Assembly (NCBI GenBank): GCA_900550395.1
Contig: URSD01000006.1
Location: 1 to 64,000, forward strand
Direction of reading: 5' to 3'
DNA: 64,000 nt
DNA from: an uncultured Porphyromonadaceae bacterium
GTDB lineage: Bacteria > Bacteroidota > Bacteroidia > Bacteroidales > Muribaculaceae
Shown here: piece after piece, positions 29,363 to 37,784 of the stretch
Position numbering within the stretch: position 1 is the first letter of the stretch
Layout: each line of letters begins with the position of its first letter
Made by a program: the position numbers and the translations under genes
The notes under the pieces: model-generated
The model's input: only the letters and a program-made list of their open reading frames with translations
Database searches by the model: none
Told to the model about the DNA's origin: nothing

Positions 29363-29401
29363 AAAAAAGAGGCGCCCTGCGGCTTCGGTGACACAGGGCG
29401 C
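29363..29401 (-). terminator. Terminator between adk and the amidase gene
   Basis: GCGCCCTG (29372-29379) pairs with 29394-29401 around a 14-nt loop. On the minus strand the stem is followed two bases later by T6. It ends the hpt-adk unit. Confidence 0.8.
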
Positions 29402-29414
29402 GGATTTTCAGTCG

Positions 29415-29996
29415 TTATTTCTCGATTTTGTCGAGTTGGTCCTTTATGTCGCTGAAGATGCGGTCGAGCTCGCCGTGTCCGTTGATGGCGTGGTAGCTGC
29501 CCTCCTTTATATAGAAGTCTCGCAGTGGCTGCGTCTGTCGGTGGTAGACTTTGAGTCGTTCGCGGATGGTGTCAGGATTGTCATCGGCACGGCCTGTGTC
29601 CTTTCCGCGCTTTATCATGCGGTCTACAAGTTCGTTTTCCGGCACTTCAAGACCGACTACGGCGTGCAGGCGTGTGCCGCGCTCCTTCAGCAATTCGGAG
29701 AGGGCTTCGGCCTGCGGAATGGTGCGGGGGAATCCGTCGAAAATCACGCCTCCGGCAGTTTTGTCCGGGTTCTCGTCAAGCACGTTTGCCAGGACTTGAA
29801 GCATCAGTTCGTCGGGAATGAGTTGTCCTTTGGATATATATGTGTCGGCTATGCGTCCAAGCTCGGTGCCGCGTGCAATATGGTCGCGCAGCACTTCGCC
29901 GGTGGAGATGTGGTAAAGTCCGTACTCCTTTATAAGGCGCTCGCTCTGTGTGCCCTTGCCGCTGCCGGGGGCACCGAATATGACGATGTTAAGCAT
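29415..29996 (-). CDS. adk: Adenylate kinase
   Basis: Interconverts ATP + AMP and 2 ADP. The P-loop GAPGSGKGTQ lies at residues 8-17, followed by HISTGEVLRDHI (AMP site) and FDGFPRTIPQAEAL. At 193 aa it is the short form with a small LID and no zinc cysteines (GKDTGRADDNPDTIRERL). It lies 48 bp after hpt in the same direction, a nucleotide-metabolism pair. Confidence 0.97.
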   Translation of the reverse strand: MLNIVIFGAPGSGKGTQSERLIKEYGLYHISTGEVLRDHIARGTELGRIADTYISKGQLIPDELMLQVLANVLDENPDKTAGGVIFDGFPRTIPQAEALSELLKERGTRLHAVVGLEVPENELVDRMIKRGKDTGRADDNPDTIRERLKVYHRQTQPLRDFYIKEGSYHAINGHGELDRIFSDIKDQLDKIEK

Positions 29997-30044
29997 CTTT
30001 ACTTTTGGTTTATGGGGGTGAGGCTCACGAGCCTCCGGGGAGTG

Positions 30045-30593
30045 CTATGCCTGATCTTTCAGCACATAGATGTCGTTGAGATCGCGGGCGCGCTCGTTGA
30101 GGTCGAGGCCGAAACCTATTATGAATTTCTTGGGAATGTTGAATCCGACGTAGTCGGGATCGACGTTTTCTTCTTCCAGTGCTTCCGGTTTGAAAAGCAG
30201 TGTGGCGACTTTAATGCTTTTGGCTCCTTTCTTGCCGAGACCGTCGATCAGGTGTGCGATGGTGTGGCCGGTGTCGACTATGTCTTCCACTATTATTACG
30301 TCGCGGCCGTTGATGTCCTCCTGCAGGCCGATCACTTCTTTGATAGTACCGGTCGAGCCCATACCTGCATAGCTTTTGAGGCGTATGAAGGTTATTTCCG
30401 AGTCAATGCCCTCGGATGCCCGGAACAGGTCGGCGGCAAAAGGAAACGCCCCGTTCAAAACACATATGAACAGGGGCGTTTTGCCGGCGTAATCGCGCAC
30501 TATTTCTTTACCCAGCTCTTTGATGCGGGCGTCGATGGAATCTCTGGAGATGTAGGGAACGAAGGTGTGTCCCTCGTATGTCACTTCTTTCAT
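30045..30593 (-). CDS. hpt: Hypoxanthine phosphoribosyltransferase
   Basis: Salvages hypoxanthine (and usually guanine) with PRPP to form IMP/GMP. The PRPP-binding motif is VIIVEDIVDTGHTI (near residues 92-105), preceded by the flexible-loop region SYAGMGSTGTI; the base-binding end is PDYVGFNIPKKFIIGFGLD. The length of 182 aa is typical. A -7 element lies just upstream. Confidence 0.95.
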   Translation of the reverse strand: MKEVTYEGHTFVPYISRDSIDARIKELGKEIVRDYAGKTPLFICVLNGAFPFAADLFRASEGIDSEITFIRLKSYAGMGSTGTIKEVIGLQEDINGRDVIIVEDIVDTGHTIAHLIDGLGKKGAKSIKVATLLFKPEALEEENVDPDYVGFNIPKKFIIGFGLDLNERARDLNDIYVLKDQA

Positions 30594-30613
30594 CCTTTGG
30601 TAAAAATTTGGTG

Positions 30614-30621
30614 CAAAGGTA
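30614..30621 (-). promoter_or_regulatory. -7 promoter element of hpt
   Basis: TACCTTTG on the minus strand fits TAnnTTTG and predicts a leader of about 15-20 nt before the hpt ATG at 30593. Confidence 0.6.
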
Positions 30622-30731
30622 CGGCAATTTTTTGAAACAGGAGCATGTTTCGTTATGAAAATTTACGGATTTTTGTTACTGTTTAGTTACGATTTCGTTT
30701 TTTGTGCCTATATATTGTCGGGAGATAAGCT

Positions 30732-31229
30732 TCAGCTGTAGTATTCCGTCAGCTCCACTACTCCGTGAGGCAGAGCTAACGATGCCTGAACGTCGATGAT
30801 GCGCTGGTTATCGCTGCCACGGAAGCGCAGGTCGGTGTTGCGCCTCGACTGAATGAAGGGACCGTCGACGAGTGCGTCTATGTAGCTAAGCAGAGCCGTG
30901 GCGTCTGGGCGTTCCAGCAGTTGCTCGAATGTGAAGCCGGTGTAGCACCACAATGTATAACCGGCATCTTTTATCGCCCGGGCGATCGGCAGCAGGGCTT
31001 CGGCCTGATACATGGGGTCGCCTCCGGTGAGGGTGACGTTGAAGTCGTTGGCGCGGATGCGGCTCAGCAGTTCGTCAGGCGTGATGTCACGGCCGGCATC
31101 GAAGGGCCATGTCGTGGGGTTGTGACATCCCGGGCAAGCATGCGCACATCCGGCGGTGTAGACGGATGTGCGCAGCCCGGGACCGTCGACGCTTGTGCCG
31201 TCGACGATGTCCATTATGCGTATGTTCAT
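30732..31229 (-). CDS. nrdG: Anaerobic ribonucleotide reductase activating protein
   Basis: Radical-SAM enzyme that installs the glycyl radical on NrdD (165 aa). The cluster motif is C28-x3-C32-x2-C35 (CAHACPGC), followed by TGGDPMYQ for SAM binding. The ATG at 31229 (MNIRIMDIVDGTS) is chosen because it overlaps the nrdD stop by 4 bp and fits the family; the open frame upstream is the shadow of nrdD. Co-expression with nrdD follows from the overlap. Confidence 0.96.
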   Translation of the reverse strand: MNIRIMDIVDGTSVDGPGLRTSVYTAGCAHACPGCHNPTTWPFDAGRDITPDELLSRIRANDFNVTLTGGDPMYQAEALLPIARAIKDAGYTLWCYTGFTFEQLLERPDATALLSYIDALVDGPFIQSRRNTDLRFRGSDNQRIIDVQASLALPHGVVELTEYYS

Positions 31230-33433
31230 TTGTGGGTCACGCGGTCGTTTAGCTCGGCAAGCTTGGCTGTGTTCCAGCGGTCGGTGGTGCCTACGAGGTA
31301 ACCGGTGATGCGCTGGAGGCGGTCGATGGCTGTGCTGCCGCATTTGGGGCATGTGTGCAGGTCGGCCGATGCGTCCTCGTAGCCGCACTGCATGCAGCGG
31401 TTGCGGTTGTGGTTGACCGAGCAGTAGCCTATATTGTAGCGGTCCATGAGGTCCACGATGTCCGATATGGCCTCGGGGTTGTGTGTGGCGTCGCCGTCGA
31501 TTTCCACATAGAATATATGTCCGCCGCGTGTGAGCTCGTGGTAGGGGGCCTCCACTTCGGCCTTGTGGCGCGGAGAGCAGTGGAAGTAGACCGGCACGTG
31601 GTTGGAGTTTGTGTAGTAAATCTTGTCGGTGATGCCGGGCAGAATGCCGAAGCTTTTGCGGTCTTTCGCGGTGAATTTGCCGGAAAGTCCTTCGGCGGGA
31701 GTAGCCAGAACGGAGTAGTTATGCCCGTACTTCTCGCTGAACTCGTTGGCGCGGGAGCGCATGTGGCCTACGATGCGCAGGCCCAGAGCCTGGGCTTCCT
31801 CGCTCTCGCCGTGGTGCTTGCCGGTGAGGGCTACGAGACATTCGGCAAGGCCGATGAAACCGATGCCGAGAGTGCCGTGATTGATGACGCTTTCCACATG
31901 GTCGTTAGGACCGAGTGCCTCGGCGCCGTTCCAGAGTTTGCTCATGACGAGGGGGAACTGCTTGGCGAGTGCCGTTTTCTGGAAATTGTAACGGTCGTTG
32001 AGCTGGCGGGCGGCTATGTCAAGGACATTGTCGAGACGGCGGAAGAAAGTGTCGATGCGTTCCTGACGGTCCTGTATGTTCATGCACTCGATGGCTATGC
32101 GCACGATGTTGACTGTGGTGAAGCTGAGGTTGCCGCGGCCAATGGATGTCTTTTCGCCGAAACGGTCCTCGAAGACGCGTGTGCGGCAACCCATGGTGGC
32201 AATCTCGTAGCGGTAGCGCTCGGGATCGTCGGCGCGCCATTTCTCATGGACGTTGAATGTGGCGTCAAGGTTTACGAAGTTCGGGAAGAAGCGCCGTGCC
32301 GTCACTTTGCATGCGAGCTTGTACAGGTCGTAGTTGGGGTCGTCGGGGAGGTAGCTTACGCCGCGCTTTTTCTTCCATATCTGTATCGGGAAGATGGCTG
32401 TGGCTCCGTTGCCCACGCCCTCGTAGGTGCTGTGCAGCAGTTCGCGGATGATGCAGCGGCCTTCGGCGCTGGTGTCGGTGCCGTAGTTGATGGAGGAGAA
32501 CACCACCTGATTGCCGCCGCGGGAGTGGATGGTGTTCATGTTGTGGATGAACGCCTCCATCGACTGATGTACGCGACTGACAGTGCGGTTGACGGCGTGC
32601 TGGAGCATACGTTCCTCGCCCGACAGGCCGTCAAGCGGCATGGCGGTGTAGTCCTTGAGCTCTTTATTATATAAATGTGAGAGGTCGACGCCCTGCATCT
32701 GCTCCACGAATTTCAGCTCTTCGATAAAAGTGGCGCGGACGAACGGTGCGAGGTAGAAGTCGAATGCCGGGATGGCCTGTCCGCCGTGCATCTCGTTCTG
32801 TGCTATTTCGAGCGAGACGCATGCAAGTATTGTGGCTGTTTCGATGCGCTTGGCGGGACGGCTTTCGCCATGCCCTGCAATGAAGCCCTGCTGGAGAATG
32901 CGGTCGAGGGGATGCTGCACGCATGTCAGGCTCTTGGTGGGGTAGTAATCCTTGTCGTGGATGTGTATGTAGCCTGAGCGTACAGCTTCGCGCGCTTCGG
33001 CCGTGAGCAGGTAGTCGTCGACAAAAGGCTTGGTGGTCTCGCTTGCGAATTTCATCATCATGCCTGCCGGCGAGTCGGTGTTCATGTTGGCGTTCTCGCG
33101 GGTGATGTCGTTATTCTTGGCTTCGATGATTTCGTGAAACATGTCGCGGGTCTTGGCGCGCCGGGCTATGCTGCGCTGGTCGCGGTAGGCGATGTATCGC
33201 TTGGCGACTTCTTTTCGCGGGCTGTTCATCAGTTCGAGCTCCACCATGTCCTGGATTTGCTCCACGGTCATGCGCTCCTGGCCGTTGAACGAGATGCGGT
33301 CGCAGATTTTGCATATCAGGGCTTCGTCCTCTCCCAGCTCGGTAGTGAGCATGGCCTTGCGTATGGCGGCCTTGATTTTTTCTTCGTTGAACCCTACGAC
33401 GCGCCCGTCGCGTTTCACCACAGTCTGTATCAT
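31226..33433 (-). CDS. nrdD: Anaerobic (class III) ribonucleoside-triphosphate reductase
   Basis: Oxygen-sensitive glycyl-radical enzyme that makes dNTPs (735 aa). An N-terminal ATP-cone (residues 1-95, VVKRDGRVVGFNEEKI) gives allosteric control. The zinc site CMQCG and CPKCGS lies near residue 680. The glycyl-radical loop RITGYLVGTTDRWN is close to the C-terminus. The operon nrdD-nrdG has its own promoter at 33479-33509. A second, B12-dependent reductase (nrdJ) is also in the window. Confidence 0.97.
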   Translation of the reverse strand: MIQTVVKRDGRVVGFNEEKIKAAIRKAMLTTELGEDEALICKICDRISFNGQERMTVEQIQDMVELELMNSPRKEVAKRYIAYRDQRSIARRAKTRDMFHEIIEAKNNDITRENANMNTDSPAGMMMKFASETTKPFVDDYLLTAEAREAVRSGYIHIHDKDYYPTKSLTCVQHPLDRILQQGFIAGHGESRPAKRIETATILACVSLEIAQNEMHGGQAIPAFDFYLAPFVRATFIEELKFVEQMQGVDLSHLYNKELKDYTAMPLDGLSGEERMLQHAVNRTVSRVHQSMEAFIHNMNTIHSRGGNQVVFSSINYGTDTSAEGRCIIRELLHSTYEGVGNGATAIFPIQIWKKKRGVSYLPDDPNYDLYKLACKVTARRFFPNFVNLDATFNVHEKWRADDPERYRYEIATMGCRTRVFEDRFGEKTSIGRGNLSFTTVNIVRIAIECMNIQDRQERIDTFFRRLDNVLDIAARQLNDRYNFQKTALAKQFPLVMSKLWNGAEALGPNDHVESVINHGTLGIGFIGLAECLVALTGKHHGESEEAQALGLRIVGHMRSRANEFSEKYGHNYSVLATPAEGLSGKFTAKDRKSFGILPGITDKIYYTNSNHVPVYFHCSPRHKAEVEAPYHELTRGGHIFYVEIDGDATHNPEAISDIVDLMDRYNIGYCSVNHNRNRCMQCGYEDASADLHTCPKCGSTAIDRLQRITGYLVGTTDRWNTAKLAELNDRVTHK

Positions 33434-33478
33434 TTTGTTAGCTTGAGTGTTTTTGTTTTTGATGTCCGAAGACGTTTA

Positions 33479-33509
33479 CAAAGGTAGTCACAATAACTCA
33501 AACGAACAA
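33479..33509 (-). promoter_or_regulatory. Promoter of nrdDG
   Basis: On the minus strand TTG (33509-33507), a 20-nt spacer, then TACCTTTG (33486-33479). The predicted leader is about 40 nt. No NrdR-box pair was recognised. Confidence 0.65.
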
Positions 33510-33599
33510 CATAAATGCGTTTTATTTTTGAGAAAATTTTAGTTTTTGGAAAACTTTTCGACGAGATTTAAAAATTATGTCGTTGAATAACAGCTATAT

Positions 33600-33635
33600 A
33601 CAAATTATTTTGGAAAACTTGTCAAAATAATTTGT
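33600..33635. repeat. Perfect AT-rich 12-bp inverted repeat between eptA-like gene and nrdD
   Basis: ACAAATTATTTT (33600-33611) and its exact complement at 33624-33635 flank a 12-nt spacer. It follows the transferase stop by 25 bp and lies about 110 bp before the nrdD transcription start. No T-tract follows, so it could be a 3' hairpin or an operator. The spacer contains one of two copies of TTTTGGAAAACTT (33544-33556, 33608-33620). Confidence 0.6.
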
Positions 33636-33660
33636 TGAAGAAAATGAAAAATCGGCGGTA

Positions 33661-35376
33661 TTATTCGGCGGAGATGTTTTTGCGAACGAACATCTCGGTG
33701 TCCTCGTCGTGCAGCCCTGACTGCGACAGCGGAAGTCCCTCGTTGTAGTCGTTGAGGTACATGCGCGGCTCTTCGCGGTATGAGCTGTCCGTCAGTGCCC
33801 GGTATGCCCGTGCTTCCGGGGTGCGGATACCTGCAAGGGAGAGCATAGTGTCGAATACGGTGCGGCTCGACGATATTTGTCGGCCGGAGTTTGCCGAGGC
33901 TGTGGCGGTCAGGGAGGGGTAGGCGCTGCGGTGGTAGGATGAAGTCCAGATCAGCAAAGGCACGTGTATCTGCCAGTAGGTGGGTGCCGGCGATGCATGC
34001 AGGAAGCGTTCGCGGTCGTCGTCGAAGATGTCCTCGCCATGGTCCGGGATGAACAGCATTGCTGCCGGAACGGAGTCCCCCTGTGCGTCCAGCGATTCGA
34101 TAAGGTCGGCAAGCATCGCGTCGGTGCTTACGATGGTGTTGTCGTAGGCATTGACGAGTTGGTCGCGGTTTCCGCGCGAGGCGCTGGTGTTGTCGTCCGG
34201 CACGAAACGCCGGTGGCTGTCTGTGTAGCGGTCGCGGTAGTTGAAGTGCGAACCGTAGGTGTGGAGCACGACGAAAATTTTCCGGCCGGCATTGGCGCGG
34301 ATGAAATTCCGCGCCATGGGTACGAGAGCGCTGTCGCTGCGCAGGGCGCCGGGAGTGTCGGATATGAAAAGGCATGTATCGGCCTGCTCTCCGAAGAAGT
34401 CTATGAACGAATGGTTGCGCCGTTGATTGGAGAAGAACGCTGTGGCGAATCCCGCTTCGCGGAAAGCCCGGAAGATGCTCTTCACCGTGTAGATGGAGTC
34501 GCCGAACGTTTCGGCGGTCAGCGGCGACAGAAGCAGCGGCACGCTTTTGTGGGTGGTGTTGCTCTCGCTGAGGACGTGAGAGAAAGCGATGATGTCGCGG
34601 CGTTGTGCCAGGCGCGGGTTGGTGGGGCGTCCGTATCCGAGGAGCTGCCAGTTGTCGGCGCGGCATGTCTCTCCGATGACGAGTACATATACCTCCGGAA
34701 GCGAGTCGGGCCGTGTGCTTTGGGCGTGGTATGTGAAATCGCGCGATGTCTTCGGATAGTCACGGGTAGCGTGGAAGCGGACCACTGCCTGAACGGTGTT
34801 GTCCATCACGTTCAGAGGGAACAGCTGACGGCGTACGGTGTAGCCGGGAATGGTGGCGTAGGCCGCTATTGTGGCAAGCACTCCGGCTGCCGCCAAGGCG
34901 GCGCCTGTACGTCGGGCCGTGCGCAGGGCGCGACGAGGAACGTCGCGGTGCGTGCATAGCAGCCATACTGCCCATGCGATGGGCGGCACATAGATGATAA
35001 CCACCGTGAGTATGGCTCTCCCGAGGTTGCCGAGCAGCTCGTTGACTTCGGCGGGATTGGTCGTGACGACGTTCAGAAACATGTCTATGGCAATGAGCGA
35101 CTCGCCGTAGAGGAACAGCAGCACGATCTGGAAAGCGGCATAGATGCTCAGTGGCAGGCACAGCAGCACGGTGCGGCCCACATTACGGGACGATGCGCAT
35201 ATCAGCAGGAAGATACCGCCGGGCAGAAGCACGTTGGCCGCGCAGGATGCCGCGGAGTAGTGTTCCGTGAAGCACAATGCAACGTTTGCCACGAGCAGCA
35301 GAACCGGATAGAGCCACATCAGGATTGTGGCCGGAAGCGCGGACCGCAGATGCCGCGTAATGTCAGAACGCTTCAT
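33661..35376 (-). CDS. EptA-like phosphoethanolamine transferase (sulfatase fold)
   Basis: Inner-membrane enzyme of 571 aa predicted to move phosphoethanolamine onto lipid A or another envelope glycan. About five membrane helices occupy residues 15-180. The periplasmic alkaline-phosphatase-fold domain follows, with VLVIGETCRADNWQLLGYGR (metal Glu), SNTTHKSVPLLLS (nucleophile Thr region), FIPDHGEDIFDD and THVPLLIWTS-like IHVPLLIWTSS. The order and motifs fit EptA/CptA; the exact acceptor is unknown. Such enzymes often raise cationic-peptide resistance. Its start overlaps the barrel gene by 14 bp. Confidence 0.88.
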   Translation of the reverse strand: MKRSDITRHLRSALPATILMWLYPVLLLVANVALCFTEHYSAASCAANVLLPGGIFLLICASSRNVGRTVLLCLPLSIYAAFQIVLLFLYGESLIAIDMFLNVVTTNPAEVNELLGNLGRAILTVVIIYVPPIAWAVWLLCTHRDVPRRALRTARRTGAALAAAGVLATIAAYATIPGYTVRRQLFPLNVMDNTVQAVVRFHATRDYPKTSRDFTYHAQSTRPDSLPEVYVLVIGETCRADNWQLLGYGRPTNPRLAQRRDIIAFSHVLSESNTTHKSVPLLLSPLTAETFGDSIYTVKSIFRAFREAGFATAFFSNQRRNHSFIDFFGEQADTCLFISDTPGALRSDSALVPMARNFIRANAGRKIFVVLHTYGSHFNYRDRYTDSHRRFVPDDNTSASRGNRDQLVNAYDNTIVSTDAMLADLIESLDAQGDSVPAAMLFIPDHGEDIFDDDRERFLHASPAPTYWQIHVPLLIWTSSYHRSAYPSLTATASANSGRQISSSRTVFDTMLSLAGIRTPEARAYRALTDSSYREEPRMYLNDYNEGLPLSQSGLHDEDTEMFVRKNISAE

Positions 35377-36511
35377 TAATGCTGAATATAAAGCCGGTGA
35401 CGCCGCGGCCGAATCCGAGGTCGGCGCGCACGTTGACGCGGTGTTTGAACTCCCATCGGTATCCGATGCCGTAGTTCGGCAATATGGTGCGGTGGGTTAT
35501 CTGACTGAAACGGGAAAACACGGTGCCGGCGCCTATCCATAGCGCCACGCCGTTGCGGTGCCATACGTGCTGGCGCAGTTCGGCGCAGGTGATGATGGCC
35601 GATTTGTCTCGGAAGCGACCTTCAAAGTAGCCGCGCATGTCCTGGCTGCCGCCGAAGGTGCTTAGCAGTCCCCAGGGAGTGTTGCCGTAGGTGAAGTTGC
35701 CTTCCAGGAGCAAGGCGAGGATGGCTCCCCGCCACAGGCCGCTGTAATGTGACGCATGCACTTTGGTGGACGAGAACGCGTAGCTATTGCCCAGAAAACG
35801 CGGGTTGAACTGCTGCTGCACGCTTACGAACGTGCCGTGGTGGGCGCTGCTGAGGTTGTCGCGGCTGTCGTATTCTATCTGTCCTCCGACGCCGAAGTTG
35901 AAGGTGCGCATGTCCTCGCCGTGCAGCAGCTCGGGGCGCTCGAAGTCGCTTCCTTTGATATAGTCCATTGCCACGAGTGGGCCGGCGTAGAAGTGGCTGC
36001 CGAGGCGCCAGCGGTAGTTGAGACGAACCTGCGAGTTGAGATATTTGTATTTTGACTCGTTGTAGTCGTGACGGCATTCCTCGTAGCCTATGCCCCAGAA
36101 GTCAGTGGCAATGCGTGAGAAATTCACGTCATAGGTGAGGCGCCGGCGGTCGCCGGGGAATATATGCGTGCCGCATATGCCTACTTTGAAATGTCCGGCG
36201 GTGGTGATGTCGGTGTATATCGACACTTGCGACACCGGTGTGAGCGTATCGGTTGCCGAAGTGCGGTATAGTCCTGCTCCCATCAGTCCTATGCCGAATT
36301 TGGAATCGGACGAATAGTGCGGACCACCGATTACGCTGAAGTCGAACGCTTTCTCCGGCTTTTCGTCGTTGGCTTTGCTGAAGTAGTCGATGATGCGTGC
36401 CACGAGTCCTTTTTTTCGAGTCTCGGAAGAAGTGGAATCAGCCGTTTCGGAGGCATACGTCTGCCCGCAAATGGTTCCCAGAAGTAATATGGCTAAGATC
36501 TGTACTCTCAT
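35363..36511 (-). CDS. BamA/D15-type outer-membrane beta-barrel protein without POTRA
   Basis: Exported protein of 382 aa starting at the ATG at 36511 (MRVQILAILLLGTICGQTYAS, signal peptide); an upstream TTG is possible but would fall close to the -7 element at 36527-36534. The rest is made of alternating strands typical of the bacterial surface antigen (D15/Omp85) barrel, with GGSQDMRGYFEGRFRD late in the chain, like the conserved RGF region. No POTRA domains are present. It overlaps the EptA-like gene by 14 bp, so the two envelope genes form one operon. Confidence 0.8.
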   Translation of the reverse strand: MRVQILAILLLGTICGQTYASETADSTSSETRKKGLVARIIDYFSKANDEKPEKAFDFSVIGGPHYSSDSKFGIGLMGAGLYRTSATDTLTPVSQVSIYTDITTAGHFKVGICGTHIFPGDRRRLTYDVNFSRIATDFWGIGYEECRHDYNESKYKYLNSQVRLNYRWRLGSHFYAGPLVAMDYIKGSDFERPELLHGEDMRTFNFGVGGQIEYDSRDNLSSAHHGTFVSVQQQFNPRFLGNSYAFSSTKVHASHYSGLWRGAILALLLEGNFTYGNTPWGLLSTFGGSQDMRGYFEGRFRDKSAIITCAELRQHVWHRNGVALWIGAGTVFSRFSQITHRTILPNYGIGYRWEFKHRVNVRADLGFGRGVTGFIFSINEAF

Positions 36512-36526
36512 ATTCAAATATAGGCG

Positions 36527-36560
36527 CAAAATTACTCATTAATGGCTATATTACCAAAAA
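36527..36560 (-). promoter_or_regulatory. Promoter of the barrel-eptA operon
   Basis: On the minus strand TTTTTG (36560-36555), a 20-nt spacer, then TAATTTTG (36534-36527), a full Bacteroidetes promoter 15 nt before the ATG at 36511. Confidence 0.78.
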
Positions 36561-36631
36561 TAAGCAATTTTGATGTTCCTCCGATATTCCAAAAAATTGG
36601 ATGTAATTGCGTTAATGATATGTTTTTTATG

Positions 36632-36639
36632 TACCTTTG
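36632..36639 (+). promoter_or_regulatory. -7 element of the GT2 gene
   Basis: TACCTTTG ends only 8 nt before the GT2 ATG at 36648. A TTG at 36607-36609 (22-nt spacing) is a possible -33. The predicted leader is just a few bases. Confidence 0.6.
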
Positions 36640-36647
36640 CCGATGCA

Positions 36648-37586
36648 ATGAAGAAAAAAATATCCTTACTTATACCGGTTTACAACGAGAGTGGCAATCT
36701 GCCGTGTCTGAAGGCGGCTCTCGACGGTCTGGCCGATAGTCTCGGGCAATACAACTGGGAATTTCTGTTTGTTAACGATGGCTCTTCGGACGACTCTCTG
36801 TCAGTCCTCCGCGACATGCGCAGCCGCGATGCGCGGGTCAGTGTGGTGAATCTGTCGCGCAATTTCGGAAAGGAGAATGCCCTGCTCGCCGGCATGGACT
36901 ATGCGGCAGGCGATGCCGTGGTGATAATGGATGCCGACATGCAGCACCCTGTGGAGGCAATCCCCGAGATGCTGGCATGGTGGGAACAGGGATATGAGGA
37001 CGTGTACGGGCGCCGCCGCAGCCGCGGACGTGAGTCGTGGTTGCGCAAACGTCTGTCGCTTGCTTATTATTCCATGCTTCAGGGTACCACACGCATCGAG
37101 GTGCTTCAGAATGTAGGCGATTTCCGTCTGCTGGACCGACGGGTGGTCCGTGCCATATGCTCGCTTCGGGAAACGCAGCGCTATACCAAGGGCCTTTACT
37201 GCTGGGTGGGCTATAATAAGAAAGAGGTGCTTTTCGACCAGGCTGACCGTGTTGAAGGCAAGTCGTCGTTCAATCTCCGGTCGTTGCTGAATCTGGCAAT
37301 AGAGGGCATTACGTGCTATACCACGGCTCCGCTGCGCATAGCGTCGGTCGCCGGTCTGCTGGTGTCGCTGTGTGCCTTTATCTATCTGATATTCGTGATA
37401 TTCAAAACCTTGATATACGGCGAGAGCGTTCAGGGCTTCCCCACATTGCTGTGTGTTATCCTTCTGCTCGGCGGGCTGCAACTGATGGCCATTGGCATAA
37501 TAGGCGAATACATAGGCCGCATCTTCAGCGAGACAAAGCAACGTCCGCCCTATATCGTGGAATCGTACAACGAGGAGAAACTGTGA
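36648..37586 (+). CDS. Family 2 glycosyltransferase (GtrB/DPM1-like)
   Basis: Membrane-bound glycosyltransferase of 312 aa, probably loading a sugar onto undecaprenyl phosphate. The start at 36648 (MKKKISLLIPVYNES) is chosen over the longer frame from 36570, whose first 26 residues would be encoded across the promoter. The GT-A domain shows LLIPVYNESGN, FVNDGSSDDS and the DxD-type MDADMQHP. Two C-terminal membrane helices (about 230-295) match GtrB/ArnC relatives. It ends in a palindromic terminator shared with the tRNA gene. Confidence 0.92.
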   Translation: MKKKISLLIPVYNESGNLPCLKAALDGLADSLGQYNWEFLFVNDGSSDDSLSVLRDMRSRDARVSVVNLSRNFGKENALLAGMDYAAGDAVVIMDADMQHPVEAIPEMLAWWEQGYEDVYGRRRSRGRESWLRKRLSLAYYSMLQGTTRIEVLQNVGDFRLLDRRVVRAICSLRETQRYTKGLYCWVGYNKKEVLFDQADRVEGKSSFNLRSLLNLAIEGITCYTTAPLRIASVAGLLVSLCAFIYLIFVIFKTLIYGESVQGFPTLLCVILLLGGLQLMAIGIIGEYIGRIFSETKQRPPYIVESYNEEKL

Positions 37587-37610
37587 CGCTTCGGCGCCAT
37601 GTGTATATAA

Positions 37611-37645
37611 AAGAAAATCGTCCGAAGCTTCGGACGATTCTTTTT
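37611..37645. terminator. Palindromic terminator between GT2 gene and tRNA-fMet
   Basis: A perfect 22-bp palindrome (37617-37638) with flanking A-rich and T-rich sides forms a hairpin usable on both strands, ending the GT2 transcript (plus) and the tRNA transcript (minus). Confidence 0.85.
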
Positions 37646-37647
37646 AG

Positions 37648-37719
<72 letters not shown>

Positions 37720-37784
37720 ATGTTTTACGGGTGCAAAGGTAGGGAGTTTTTCAATACCGCGCAAGTGTTTTAACCTATTTTAAC

